Part shown: positions 43,881 to 52,560 of the stretch, piece by piece
Position numbering within the stretch: the stretch's first letter is position 1
Layout: the number at the start of each line of letters is the position of its first letter
NCBI GenBank assembly: GCA_029258915.1
Contig: JAPDJU010000003.1
Span: 76,801-140,800, forward strand
Length of the DNA stretch: 64,000 nucleotides
Direction: 5' to 3'
Source: Thermoproteota archaeon
Lineage (GTDB): Archaea > Thermoproteota > Thermoprotei_A > EX4484-217-1
The notes under the pieces: model-generated
What the model was told of the DNA's origin: nothing
The model's input: the letters and a program-made list of their open reading frames with translations, nothing else
Database searches by the model: none
Program-made: the position numbers and the translations under genes

Positions 43881-43907
43881 ATAGCTGGTTATTACCGGCT
43901 AGTCGAG
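43881..43907 (+). other. tRNA intron 1 (27 nt, position 30/31, anticodon stem)
   Basis: Non-canonical position inside the anticodon stem. Bulge-helix-bulge: central helix CGAC (43875-43878) with GTCG (43902-43905), bulges GGA (43879-43881) and AGG (43906-43908), cut after the second base of each. The intron itself is a 7-bp hairpin TAGCTGG/CCGGCTA (43882-43901) with loop TTATTA. Confidence 0.9.
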
Positions 43908-43914
43908 GCTCTTA

Positions 43915-44087
43915 ATGAAACCCGCCCTCTACCCCCTTCTTTCATCTCCCTATAGTCTGAAAATGTACAGAGTAAGTCTACATAGTACGGTACATGTTTA
44001 ACACACTATGATGTTAAATTTAATGAGTAATAGTTAAAAAGGAACATTTTCAGATAATGAGAAGGGTAGAGGGCGGGTTCAAGAGAA
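43915..44087 (+). other. tRNA intron 2 (173 nt, canonical position 37/38)
   Basis: Central helix CTCT (43909-43912) with AGAG (44082-44085); bulges TAA (43913-43915) and AAA (44086-44088). The intron continues as a long helix from CCCGCCCTCTACCC (about 43921-43934) pairing with its complement (about 44065-44078), then an 11-bp helix TCTGAAAATGT/ACATTTTCAGA, and an AT-rich centre of about 85 nt. No open reading frame for a homing endonuclease. Confidence 0.9.
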
Positions 44088-44132
<45 letters not shown>

Positions 44133-44159
44133 TATCTTTTACATTTTAATGTGGTTGCA

Positions 44160-44921
44160 ATGTTTTTCGAAATTATTAGCGGTGTCTATGTTGTTGCTGG
44201 TTTTCCAGCCATATATCTTAGACATTGGGATTCCCTTATTATCGCTGATTTGCATTTAGGCTTCGAAGAATCTATTGCTAGTAAAGGTTTTTATGTACCA
44301 TATGTTCAACTAAATAAAATTATTGAGAAGCTTAAGCAAGTACTAGCTTTAGTTAAACCTTCACGCGTAATAATAAATGGAGACATTAAACATGAGTTTG
44401 GTAGGCTTCTTAGACAGGAAAGAGAGGAAGTAATAAAGTTAGTAGAGTTCTTACGAAGCAACAAAATACATTATATTACCATTGTTAGAGGAAATCATGA
44501 TAATTTTATTTCATATATTCTAAAAAAACTTGGCGTAGGTTTTGTTGATGTATTAACACTTAACAGTATTGTTTTAACTCATGGGCATTTGGACTTAGAA
44601 CCTAATTTACTAAAAGGAGAACTTATTATTATAGGGCATGAACATCCGGCTGTCATCTTAAGAGATGAGCTAGGTACAGCACATAAATTTTCATGCTTAG
44701 CTATTGGTGAGCTTAATACAGGTCAAAAAGTTCTCATAATGCCCTCTTTAAGCATTTATGCTACAGGCAATGTTTTAACTCTTGATAGGAAAAGCTATCT
44801 TTCACCATTAATTAGAAAGCATTGCGCAATTGAGAAGTTAAAGCCATACATTATAGATGAAGAGTTAGGGGTGTTAGAACTCCCCGATCTCGAAACTTTA
44901 GCTACTATGGGATATTTTTAG
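44160..44921 (+). CDS. Calcineurin-like metallophosphoesterase
   Basis: About 253 residues with the five metallophosphoesterase blocks: IIADLHLGFE, IINGDIKHEFG, VRGNHDNF, LTHGHLD and IIGHEHPAV. This is the archaeal ICC-like/YfcE-like group, shorter than and distinct from Mre11. Substrate unknown. ATG 44160 is preferred over GTG 44151 because TTTATCTTTT (44130-44139) would place transcription near 44158. It begins 34 nt after the tRNA. Confidence 0.85.
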   Translation: MFFEIISGVYVVAGFPAIYLRHWDSLIIADLHLGFEESIASKGFYVPYVQLNKIIEKLKQVLALVKPSRVIINGDIKHEFGRLLRQEREEVIKLVEFLRSNKIHYITIVRGNHDNFISYILKKLGVGFVDVLTLNSIVLTHGHLDLEPNLLKGELIIIGHEHPAVILRDELGTAHKFSCLAIGELNTGQKVLIMPSLSIYATGNVLTLDRKSYLSPLIRKHCAIEKLKPYIIDEELGVLELPDLETLATMGYF

Positions 44922-44960
44922 AGCATTTGCTAAGCAACTATAGAAGGTAAATTTATAAGA

Positions 44961-44980
44961 GTTTTTAAAGCTTTAAAAAC
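44961..44980. promoter_or_regulatory. Palindromic TATA region of tbp
   Basis: GTTTTTAAAG (44961-44970) and CTTTAAAAAC (44971-44980) form a perfect 20-nt palindrome, holding a TATA-like core in both orientations. Its distance to the tbp start (45003/45006) fits a leaderless transcript. A site of this symmetry could allow direct binding of TBP in either direction, hence autoregulation. Confidence 0.5.
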
Positions 44981-45005
44981 ACTGTAGGCAGTTCTGCAAG
45001 AGTTG

Positions 45006-45569
45006 ATGTTTATGCGGATACCTAGAATTAGCGTTAAAATAGAAAATATTGTTTCGACAGTGACTCTTGAGCAAAGAATAGACTTACACGCTATTGAAAG
45101 AGCAATACCAGCTGTTGAATACAATCCAGAACAGTTTCCAGGACTTGTTTTTAGACTCGAAAGACCCCGAGTAACAGCGTTAATATTTAGTTCAGGTAAA
45201 ATGGTAGTAACCGGAGCTAAAAGCGTAGACAATTTGAAAAGAGCTGTAAAGAAAATAATTAGGGTTCTAAAAGAAAACGGTATAATAGTTACAGGTAGGC
45301 CTAAAGTACAAATACAAAACATCGTAGCATCAGCAAATTTAGGTGTCGAAGTGAATCTCGAAATGGCTGCTTTAATGTTAGAAAACTGTATGTATGAGCC
45401 AGAACAGTTCCCAGGACTAATATATAGAATGAGCGAACCAAGAGTTGTATTACTTATTTTCAGTTCAGGTAAAATGGTAGTAACCGGAGCTAAGCGTGAA
45501 GAACAAATATACGAAGTCGTTAAGAAAATATATTATAAACTTGATGAACTAGGCTGTCTAAGGAAATAG
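45006..45569 (+). CDS. tbp: TATA-box-binding protein (TBP)
   Basis: Basal transcription factor that bends promoter DNA and recruits TFB and RNA polymerase. About 187 residues in two direct repeats: [20 protein letters not shown] with [12 protein letters not shown] in the first half, and [19 protein letters not shown] with [12 protein letters not shown] in the second. No acidic C-terminal tail. TTG 45003 and ATG 45006 or 45012 are possible starts. A 32-nt identical DNA segment is shared by both halves (45189-45220 and 45462-45493). Confidence 0.97.
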   Translation: MFMRIPRISVKIENIVSTVTLEQRIDLHAIERAIPAVEYNPEQFPGLVFRLERPRVTALIFSSGKMVVTGAKSVDNLKRAVKKIIRVLKENGIIVTGRPKVQIQNIVASANLGVEVNLEMAALMLENCMYEPEQFPGLIYRMSEPRVVLLIFSSGKMVVTGAKREEQIYEVVKKIYYKLDELGCLRK

Positions 45570-45642
45570 AGGAGCAAGGATTAAAAATAAACCCTATATT
45601 AACATATTTTTCATATCTAACCCCGTAGTGGGGATTTTAGCT

Positions 45643-47676
45643 TTGATCTTAAGTGACTTTGACTTAAGAAATTACATTAGAACGGGTAGGCTTAAGATAA
45701 TACCGTTCAGCAATGAAATAATTAGAGAGAACGGTTTAGACTTGAGGCTTGGAAGATCTATAGCTAGATTAAAGAACATAGATAGCATTTTTGATATCAG
45801 AGGTAAAATAGATGTTAAAAAGTATTATAATGTTAAAGCAGGAGACTCGTTTATAATAAGGCCTAGTGAGCGCGTCTTATTACATACCCTAGAGTACGTT
45901 AAGCTACCCCCCGAACTTATGGGCTTCGTCAACTTAAGAAGCACCTACGCAAGATTGGGATTAAGCATACCACCCTGCTTAGCTGAAGACACTATCGTTA
46001 TGGATCCTGTTAAAGGCCCGTTAAAGGCTATTAATGCAGAAAGCGTTTTTAGTGTAGATATTGAATCATGTAATATTCTTCATGAAAAGACAAGAAAGTA
46101 TGTAAGTGATTATTTAGGAATTATGATGAAGGTTAGAACAAAGATCTCAGAAATTGTTACAACACCTAATCACAGGTTTATAAGGTTTAACCCAGCGCTG
46201 ACCATGGAAGAGGCTTATGCTAGTTCATTAAATGAAGGAGACTTATTAGCTACGGTAAGAACGTTTAGTCCAAGTAAAACACTGGTGGTTCCAGTGTTAA
46301 AACCATATCCTAATCTTCATGTAAGAGTATCAGATACGTTATCCTCAAAAATAGAGAGTAAAATTAGAGAACATGGCTTAACAATTTCCGAGACAGCTAA
46401 AATTCTTGGAAAGCATCATAAATCCTATCTAATAAACTTACTAAATAACGTTTATGGTGTTAAATGGTTTTTCTTGGAGAAAGTACTTAGAATGCTTGAA
46501 ATACCGGTAGAGAAGAATTTAGATGAGATAGTATTTTATTCGAGGAAGGCTAAAAAATACCTGCCATTATCAACGTTATACAAACGTATTGATGAAAGTT
46601 TAGCTTATGTTATAGGCTATATTGTTGGAGATGGTGGTTTAAGTAGCATTAAAAGCTATAAAAATGTAAGGTTAGGCTTAACGGATAAAAATAGAGAACA
46701 ACTAGAGAAAGTAGTTAATATTCTAAGAAGAAAGTTTGACGAGTTAGCTGATGAACTCACTATAGAAAGGATTGAAAGGAAATATAGAGTCTATATTCCA
46801 ACAATACTTACAAAAACCTTCTCATATAACTTTGGAAGCGGATTAAGGGAAAGTAGAAGTAGAGAGATACCAGAGAAGATAAGAATAGCCCCTAATAATA
46901 TTATCGCTAGCTTTATTGCTGGTTTATTCGATGCTAAAGGATATTCAAGCAATTTTACAACGTATATTTCTACTTCAAGTAGGGTTTTAGCTTTCCAATT
47001 GCAATTACTCCTATTAAGACTGGGTATAATATCAAGAGTAGTAGTTAAGAAGACTATGTGGAAGCGGTATCAAGTAATAATCCAAGGAAAGAGAAATGTT
47101 GAGATATTCTTAAATGAAATATGCAAATATTGCAGTAAACCTGTAAGAGCAAAAATAAAACGTGAGACATTTGATAAAATACCATTAAACTTCATGTTAA
47201 TTGAAGCTCTTAAAAAACTACCACATAGCGATATAGAAGTTAGAAGAAAAATAGATAACTATGTTTACAGGCGGAGAGTACCCTACAATAAAGTAGGCTT
47301 AGTAATTAAAAAACTGACAGAGTATAAGCCAACATGCTACGATATGGCTATTAGAGATCTACTAGTTTTGTCAAAATGGTTCTGGGACACTGTAACACAT
47401 ATTGAAAAAATGTATTATAAGGAAGGCAAAATAGTGGATTGGGAAACAACAACACAACACTATGCAGCTGGTGTTTACGTAACTCATAACACAATAATCG
47501 ATGGTGGTTTTGAAGGACAATTAACTATTGAGCTTATTGGAGGCCCATTTCCTGTCAAACTTTATGCTGGTGAAAGATTTATTCATGTAGTTTTTGCAAA
47601 GCTTACAAGTCCTGTTGAAAAACCATATACGGGTAAGTATCAAGGTCAGAAAGGGGTTACTTTACCTAAGCTCTAA
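45643..47676 (+). CDS. dcd: dCTP deaminase, intein-containing precursor
   Basis: Converts dCTP to dUTP (or, if bifunctional, dUMP) in pyrimidine deoxynucleotide synthesis. The frame is open from GTG 45628, but family members begin MILSD; TTG 45643 gives exactly that start, with GTGGGG upstream. The extein (about 172 residues) has FVNLRSTYARLGLSIPP, then, after the intein, TIIDGGFEGQLTIELIGG with the catalytic Glu, and the nucleotide-binding KLYAGERFIHVVFAKL. Splicing at PP/TIID is needed to join the two halves of the active site. Overlaps the convergent alkyltransferase gene by 15 nt. Confidence 0.9.
   Translation: MILSDFDLRNYIRTGRLKIIPFSNEIIRENGLDLRLGRSIARLKNIDSIFDIRGKIDVKKYYNVKAGDSFIIRPSERVLLHTLEYVKLPPELMGFVNLRSTYARLGLSIPPCLAEDTIVMDPVKGPLKAINAESVFSVDIESCNILHEKTRKYVSDYLGIMMKVRTKISEIVTTPNHRFIRFNPALTMEEAYASSLNEGDLLATVRTFSPSKTLVVPVLKPYPNLHVRVSDTLSSKIESKIREHGLTISETAKILGKHHKSYLINLLNNVYGVKWFFLEKVLRMLEIPVEKNLDEIVFYSRKAKKYLPLSTLYKRIDESLAYVIGYIVGDGGLSSIKSYKNVRLGLTDKNREQLEKVVNILRRKFDELADELTIERIERKYRVYIPTILTKTFSYNFGSGLRESRSREIPEKIRIAPNNIIASFIAGLFDAKGYSSNFTTYISTSSRVLAFQLQLLLLRLGIISRVVVKKTMWKRYQVIIQGKRNVEIFLNEICKYCSKPVRAKIKRETFDKIPLNFMLIEALKKLPHSDIEVRRKIDNYVYRRRVPYNKVGLVIKKLTEYKPTCYDMAIRDLLVLSKWFWDTVTHIEKMYYKEGKIVDWETTTQHYAAGVYVTHNTIIDGGFEGQLTIELIGGPFPVKLYAGERFIHVVFAKLTSPVEKPYTGKYQGQKGVTLPKL
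45976..47490 (+). mobile_element. Intein in dcd, endonuclease probably inactive
   Basis: 505-residue intein: Cys1 in CLAEDTIVMDPVKG (codon 45976-45978), block B TTPNHRFIRF, end AAGVYVTHN with canonical His-Asn (47485-47490), +1 Thr. The endonuclease region has a first LAGLIDADG motif VIGYIVGDGGL with its Asp, but the second reads IAGLFDAKGYS, with Lys in the place of the catalytic Asp, so DNA cleavage is probably lost. An additional HTH-like segment (ISETAKILGKHHKSYLINLL) lies between the splicing and endonuclease parts. Large but likely fixed in the genome. Confidence 0.9.
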
Positions 47677-48000
47677 GATTTCTTTTAAACTAACTATGTT
47701 CTTCTTAGAAACAACAACCTTGTTACCTATTCTATATATCTTTAAACCTTCAATCTCTAACAATTTTTTCTTAAACTCCACACCTAAGCTATAGCCTCCT
47801 ACGTCTCCATTGTGTTTAATTACCCTGTGGCATGGAATAACTATTATTTCCTTATTTTCAGCTAAAATTTTACCTATAAGTCTAGGGCTTTTACCTACGA
47901 TTTCTGATAGAAGCTTATATGTTGTAACTTTTCCTATAGGTACTAGCTGTAAAAGAGTGTACGTTATCTCTTTTAGTGTTGAATATTTTAATTTACCCAT
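47662..48000 (-). CDS. ogt: Alkylated-DNA cysteine alkyltransferase (Ogt/MGMT C-terminal domain)
   Basis: Removes O6-alkyl groups from guanine by transfer to its own Cys. 112 residues containing only the DNA-binding/active-site domain: VPIGKVTTYKLLSEIVGKSPRLIG (HTH) and the acceptor Cys in VIPCHRVIKHNGDVGGYSLG. The usual N-terminal domain is absent, so the protein is a minimal form. The Cys is retained, so it is not an alkyltransferase-like (ATL) protein. It overlaps dcd at the 3' end. Confidence 0.88.
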   Translation of the reverse strand: MGKLKYSTLKEITYTLLQLVPIGKVTTYKLLSEIVGKSPRLIGKILAENKEIIVIPCHRVIKHNGDVGGYSLGVEFKKKLLEIEGLKIYRIGNKVVVSKKNIVSLKEILELR

Positions 48001-48054
48001 AGATTTATCCTCATTAAAATTAAAATTGTAGAAGTGTATGATAAGTTCTTAGAT

Positions 48055-48122
48055 ATATGCTGTGATGAACAGGCTAGGATTTGATTAGGAAATGATAGTG
48101 TAAGGTAGGCCTCTGAGCATAT
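48055..48122 (+). ncRNA. C/D box sRNA upstream of uracil-DNA glycosylase
   Basis: Closing stem ATATGC (48055-48060) with GCATAT (48117-48122), one free nucleotide, then C box GTGATGA (48062-48068). Guide AACAGGCTAGGA, D'-like TTGA (48081-48084), C'-like ATGATAG (48092-48098), guide ending GTAAGGTAGGCCT, D box CTGA (48113-48116). The perfect 6-bp stem and correct box order make this strong; the targets were not identified. A/T-rich ATTAAAATTAAAAT (about 48014-48027) could be its TATA element. The 3' strand of the stem runs into CATATAATG, the TATA candidate of the glycosylase gene. Confidence 0.78.
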
Positions 48123-48151
48123 AATGTATAATGATGTGAGGTATTAAGTTA

Positions 48152-48781
48152 TTGGCTTTAAAAAATGATGGTTGGAAAAAACTTGTAGAAGAAATAAGGA
48201 ATTGCAAAAAATGTAGACTGCATAAAAATAGAAGAAACACTGTTCCAGGTGAAGGATCATTAAACACCAAGCTCATGTTTATTGGCGAAGCTCCGGGCGT
48301 TAAAGAAGATGAAGAGGGAAGGCCTTTCGTAGGTGCTGCAGGTAAGTTGTTAACTAAACTCCTTGAAAATAATGGTATAAGTAGAGAAGAAGTTTTCATA
48401 ACTAATGTTGTTAAATGTAGACCTCCAGGCAATAGAGAACCCTACGATGACGAGATTAAAGCATGTTTACCATACTTAACTAGACAAATAGCTATGATAA
48501 AACCTAAAATAATAGTTACACTAGGTAGGGTTTCTACTAAAATACTGTACTCTTTAGCTCACATACCGTTTACTAGTATGAGTAAACTGCATGGAAGTGT
48601 AAGAAACGTATACATAAATGGTTTAGAGATAAAACTTATTGCTACATATCATCCGGCAGCAGCACTTTATAATCCGCAGCTTAGAACTATCCTAGAGAAG
48701 GACTTTAAGCTTATAATAACGGTGTATAGGGAGAATATTAGGGTCTCAAAAACCCATACTCTGCTTGACTTTTTTAGGTAG
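48152..48781 (+). CDS. udg: Family 4 uracil-DNA glycosylase (Fe-S)
   Basis: Excises uracil from DNA, important where cytosine deamination is heat-driven. 209 residues: Cys ligands of the 4Fe-4S cluster in EIRNCKKCRLHKNR and in VKCRPPGNREPYDDEIKACLPYL, active-site FIGEAPGVKEDEEGRPFVG and the C-terminal ATYHPAAALYNP. The start is TTG at 48152, leaderless with respect to CATATAATG (48118-48126). The next gene starts 2 nt after the stop. Confidence 0.93.
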   Translation: MALKNDGWKKLVEEIRNCKKCRLHKNRRNTVPGEGSLNTKLMFIGEAPGVKEDEEGRPFVGAAGKLLTKLLENNGISREEVFITNVVKCRPPGNREPYDDEIKACLPYLTRQIAMIKPKIIVTLGRVSTKILYSLAHIPFTSMSKLHGSVRNVYINGLEIKLIATYHPAAALYNPQLRTILEKDFKLIITVYRENIRVSKTHTLLDFFR

Positions 48782-48783
48782 AG

Positions 48784-50352
48784 TTGAAGAAAACCATGGA
48801 AAAAGAATTGATCCCTAAAAAGCCTATTGATGTATTAAAAATAGGTTACATGTATATTTTACGTAATCCTAAAGTTATAATTCCATTTATGATTTATGAG
48901 GCTGGTTTTATAATAGGCCAAGCAGTATTCGTTATATCATTCCTTACACTGCTAAGCTATTTTAAAGCATTTAATTTAATACCTAAAATCGTAGAAGAAC
49001 TTTCAAAAGAAAATTACGAATATTTACTTAACCCTGAAATACTTCATCCAGTAATCGTAACATTATTTATCACAGCATCAGCATACGTTATTGTTATTTT
49101 AGTTTTTGACAGCTTTGTTAAAGCAGGACTCTTCCCGTATCTTAGGAAAATACTTGTTGAAGGCGGTGGAGACTTAAAGACCTTTTTAGGCTATGCTTTT
49201 TATAGATGGAGATTAGTATTGAAAACAAATATCCTAGTATACTTAATAATAATTTCTCCACTACTACCTTCCATTACCATATTCTATTTTAGCATATCTA
49301 AAATTATACCAACTTTAGGTATGGGCGATAAGATTAGTGATTTAATGCTTGGTATTTCAGCTATAGCTTTCATCGTAGGTATTATAATAGCCTTTATACT
49401 ATATCTTCTCTTAGTGTTTGCGCCCATAGCTGCAGCTATAGATGCCGATAGCCCTATATTTAATGTCTATAAAAGCATAAGAATTGCTAAAAGGGAAATA
49501 GGTTCCGTAATACTTTACCTTTGCGTATTAACATTAATAGCTATAGCTTCTTTAGCTATTGAAGGTATTGTGAAAGTCTTCTATGTTACTATAACAAGTT
49601 TATTCGCACTGATAGTGAGTTTAGCAGTAACTCCCATTATAAACATGTTCCTTGTAGCTGTTTACGAACATCATTTTAATGAAAGATTTGTTGCAATTAA
49701 AGCTAGGAGCATAAGGCTAAGCGACATCATTAAACTAGTTAAAGTTATTGGAGGTACTCATAGATATTTAAAGAAATTTGTGCTAACAACAGACGGGCTA
49801 ATGGCCCTCATACTTACAATAGTACTCTTCGTATCAGGATTTATTTTAGGGCTAGTAACAATAAGCCCTGATATAAGGGATATCATAATAAATTCAGGCA
49901 TAATAGTTCCTGGAAAAATGAATCCTGAGTTTAAAATATACAATAGAATCTTTTTAGGTCTAGATATTTTCTTCCATAACTGGAGAACATCTCTAGCAAC
50001 GGCTATGGCAGGTATCGCATATTCCATACCTTCTGCCATAGCAACCCTGTTTAATGGATACGTTATAGGTGTTGTTTACGCAACCGTAGCTAATCCTATT
50101 AAAGCATCAGCTATAATAATTCCTCATGGTATATTGGAAATACCTGCATTCCTTATAGCTAGTGCTGCTGGGTTAAGACTAGGCCATGTTGTATTTAAGT
50201 ACATTAAAGGTAAAATTTCATTAGATATATTTGAAGAAGAAATTACAAATACTGCTATCTTAGTTGCCGGTTTAGCTATATTATTTTTTATTGCTGGTGT
50301 AATTGAAGGTAATATTACTCCTATTATTGCTGAGTCTTTAGGCTGGACGTAG
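48784..50352 (+). CDS. Multi-pass membrane protein with C-terminal SpoIIM domain
   Basis: 522 residues with about ten hydrophobic helices. The N-terminal half has clusters of helices (about 30-60, 90-115, 150-180, 200-230, 245-290); the C-terminal half (about 330-520) is a SpoIIM-type domain, with FFHNWRTSLATAMAGIAYSIPSA (read in part) and PHGILEIPAFLIASAAGLRLG. SpoIIM-family proteins occur widely in archaea with unclear function, possibly in membrane fusion or transport. The start is TTG at 48784, directly after the glycosylase stop. 3' overlap of 29 nt with the IMPase gene. Confidence 0.78.
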   Translation: MKKTMEKELIPKKPIDVLKIGYMYILRNPKVIIPFMIYEAGFIIGQAVFVISFLTLLSYFKAFNLIPKIVEELSKENYEYLLNPEILHPVIVTLFITASAYVIVILVFDSFVKAGLFPYLRKILVEGGGDLKTFLGYAFYRWRLVLKTNILVYLIIISPLLPSITIFYFSISKIIPTLGMGDKISDLMLGISAIAFIVGIIIAFILYLLLVFAPIAAAIDADSPIFNVYKSIRIAKREIGSVILYLCVLTLIAIASLAIEGIVKVFYVTITSLFALIVSLAVTPIINMFLVAVYEHHFNERFVAIKARSIRLSDIIKLVKVIGGTHRYLKKFVLTTDGLMALILTIVLFVSGFILGLVTISPDIRDIIINSGIIVPGKMNPEFKIYNRIFLGLDIFFHNWRTSLATAMAGIAYSIPSAIATLFNGYVIGVVYATVANPIKASAIIIPHGILEIPAFLIASAAGLRLGHVVFKYIKGKISLDIFEEEITNTAILVAGLAILFFIAGVIEGNITPIIAESLGWT

Positions 50353-51193
50353 GTTTCTTCATCTTCATTATTTTCCTTGCTATTTCTCCTATGACCTTAT
50401 ATTTCCCATAATATTTTCCACTATAAGCTATTATTGAATATATTTTTTCAACATCTAAAATACTTACATCTAAAATATTTCTATGTAAGCTCTCTACTTT
50501 ACCTTTAGACTCTAATAAAACGAGTAATGCTGAAGCTATGTCTACATTTCTCAATTTAGACCTTAAGTCTATAAATGCGGCTGCTATGTCTTTAGCAACA
50601 TAAACTATGTCTAAGCTTGCTGAACCTAGACTTCTGAGCTTATATGGACCAAATGTTTTTTCTACTTCTTTGAATACATCGTATGAGTCAAAGTTTAGGT
50701 AGCCTAGTATGAACGGGTATTTGCCGAAATCTACTTTTCTAAGGTTACTATCATTTTCATACGCTCCTTGACCCTTTATGGCATAGTATACTTTGTTTCT
50801 AAATACCTCAGCAATAACGCCTACGCTTATATCTGACAGCCTGGCATCTTTACTATACTTAGCTACAGCTATGCTTACTGTAGCATATGGTATTCCTGCT
50901 ACGTAATTGTTGCTTCCATCTAAAGGGTCGACTATAACTATTAGCTCAGGTTTTTCACATGTTCTAATCGCTCCTCTTTCTTCGCTCACATAATGTATTT
51001 TGTAATGTTCTTTTAGAAACTCGTTAAGTATCATTTCCTCGGCTTCTAAATCCACTCTTCTAGTTACATCCTCTCTGTTCCATTTTACAGGTTCATATTT
51101 GTCACGTATTTCCTGGACTTCTCTTAGCCACTTTGCTATGTTTACAGCTATTTTCTTAGTGAAGTTGAGTATGTCTTTTATATTGTAGTTCAT
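50324..51193 (-). CDS. suhB: Inositol monophosphatase/fructose-1,6-bisphosphatase family phosphatase
   Basis: Mg2+-dependent sugar phosphatase. 289 residues: YVSEERG (metal-binding Glu), IVDPLDGSNNYVAGIPY (Asp-Pro-Leu-Asp-Gly) and NVDIASALLVLLESKG (Asp for metal 2). Archaeal members often act on both inositol-1-phosphate (lipid head groups, osmolyte) and fructose-1,6-bisphosphate; specificity is open. The gene starts 2 nt after the peptidase gene ends, so the two are co-transcribed. Confidence 0.9.
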   Translation of the reverse strand: MNYNIKDILNFTKKIAVNIAKWLREVQEIRDKYEPVKWNREDVTRRVDLEAEEMILNEFLKEHYKIHYVSEERGAIRTCEKPELIVIVDPLDGSNNYVAGIPYATVSIAVAKYSKDARLSDISVGVIAEVFRNKVYYAIKGQGAYENDSNLRKVDFGKYPFILGYLNFDSYDVFKEVEKTFGPYKLRSLGSASLDIVYVAKDIAAAFIDLRSKLRNVDIASALLVLLESKGKVESLHRNILDVSILDVEKIYSIIAYSGKYYGKYKVIGEIARKIMKMKKPTSSLKTQQ

Positions 51194-51195
51194 AG

Positions 51196-52272
51196 CTAAT
51201 CAACTAAGTCTTTTTTGAACCTTGAAAGAATACGACAACCAGTTTTAGTAACTAAAACGTCATCTTCAATTCTTATTCCAGCGTACCCTTTAATATAAAC
51301 TCCTGGTTCTACAGTGATTACCATTCCTTGTTTGAGTATGTTCTTGCTTTTCTCACCTACAATAGGTAGTTCATGGACATTTATTCCTATTCCATGTCCC
51401 GTATTATGGATAAAATATTCTTTATAACCGTATTCTTCAAGAGTTTTTCTAGCTTCCTTATCTACATCTGATGCTTTAATGCCAGCTTTAATAGCCCTTA
51501 TTGCTGCTTTTTGAGCTTCCAAAACAGCTTGAAACATGTCTTTCACCTTACCATCTACTTTACCTACGCTAATAGTTCTCGTTAAATCGCTTACATAGCC
51601 TTTAAAAGTAGCACCTAGATCTACGATGACAACTTCGCCTTTACGAACAATTTTACTTGATGTTACTGCATGAGGTAATGCTGCATTAGGTCCTGAAGCT
51701 ACTATTGTTGGGAATGGTGTTTTTTCCGAACCTGAAATTCTCATAGAGTACTCAGCTTTAGCTGCTACATTTAATTCACTAATACCATCAATTACAGTGT
51801 TTAATGCTTCTTCAAGACCTTTCTCAGCTATTCTAATAGCTTCTACGATTCTTTCCAACTCATCAGTGTCTTTTACCATTCTTACATTAGCAATATTTTC
51901 AGATACATCAGTCAGTTCTATGTTTGGTAGCTTGGTTTTGATAGTATTTACAATAGTGTGTGGAGTACGTTTATAGCATAAGCCTACTTTCTTACATTTC
52001 ATGTTTCTTAAACTTTCTATAAGAGCTGCACTGAAGTTTGTATACTGTTCTACATGTATTTTAGATTCTTCTTTTGCCCTTTCATATTCTAACTTGGGGA
52101 CGAATAATAAAGGATCATGTTCCTTAGGTATTAAAGCAAATATGCCTTCATAACCTCTGAAATCTGAAACGTAAAATACGTTTGAGACATCAACTAAAAG
52201 TATGCAGTCAAGGTCTTTACTTAAAACTATGTCCATTATTTTTAAGGCTCTTTGAAACATTTCCTGCACCAT
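51196..52272 (-). CDS. pepQ: Xaa-Pro dipeptidase/aminopeptidase (M24)
   Basis: Cleaves X-Pro bonds in short peptides with a dinuclear metal centre. 358 residues: N-terminal creatinase-like domain (about 1-125) and C-terminal pita-bread domain with ligands in VDLGATFKGYVSDLTRT (Asp, Asp), HNTGHGIGINVHE (His), VITVEPGVYI (Glu) and IRIEDDVLVT (Glu). All five ligands are present. First gene of a likely two-gene unit with suhB. Confidence 0.92.
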   Translation of the reverse strand: MVQEMFQRALKIMDIVLSKDLDCILLVDVSNVFYVSDFRGYEGIFALIPKEHDPLLFVPKLEYERAKEESKIHVEQYTNFSAALIESLRNMKCKKVGLCYKRTPHTIVNTIKTKLPNIELTDVSENIANVRMVKDTDELERIVEAIRIAEKGLEEALNTVIDGISELNVAAKAEYSMRISGSEKTPFPTIVASGPNAALPHAVTSSKIVRKGEVVIVDLGATFKGYVSDLTRTISVGKVDGKVKDMFQAVLEAQKAAIRAIKAGIKASDVDKEARKTLEEYGYKEYFIHNTGHGIGINVHELPIVGEKSKNILKQGMVITVEPGVYIKGYAGIRIEDDVLVTKTGCRILSRFKKDLVD

Positions 52273-52347
52273 ATCCTTCTATAACATTTTTATTGAAGAT
52301 AAACATTTAGTATGATGAATTTAAATACGACCATGAGGCCTTAAGTT

Positions 52348-52560
52348 TTGTCTTCAAAAACACGTTTAGACAAGCTAAAAAGAGCTTATAAAGCGATGCT
52401 TTTACTCGTGTTTATAATCTCTTTATTTAATTTACTTCTAACTCTAGGTAAGATCTTAATAGAGCTTAAGACTAACGTTTATATGTTAGATTATGGTTTT
52501 CTATTTTTCTGGTTTATGATGTCTGCTGCTTTCGGCTATTTTCTTATGCGGAAAAGATGA
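52348..52560 (+). CDS. Small two-helix membrane protein
   Basis: 70 residues: a basic N-terminus (SSKTRLDKLKRAYK), two helices (about 15-37 and 47-66) and a basic end MRKR, consistent with a hairpin with both ends in the cytoplasm. TTG start at 52348 stands about 25 nt after TATA candidate ATTTAAATAC (52318-52327), as for a leaderless mRNA, which supports a real gene. It overlaps the convergent HAD gene by 60 nt. Function unknown. Confidence 0.5.
   Translation: MSSKTRLDKLKRAYKAMLLLVFIISLFNLLLTLGKILIELKTNVYMLDYGFLFFWFMMSAAFGYFLMRKR

Noticed and set aside
44008-44020. ATGATGT in the long tRNA intron as part of an intronic C/D guide RNA
   Set aside because: No D box after it and the would-be guides are almost pure A/T.
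44160-44921. Mre11 nuclease as identity of the phosphoesterase
   Set aside because: Too short, lacks the Mre11 capping domain, and is not next to rad50 or nurA-herA.
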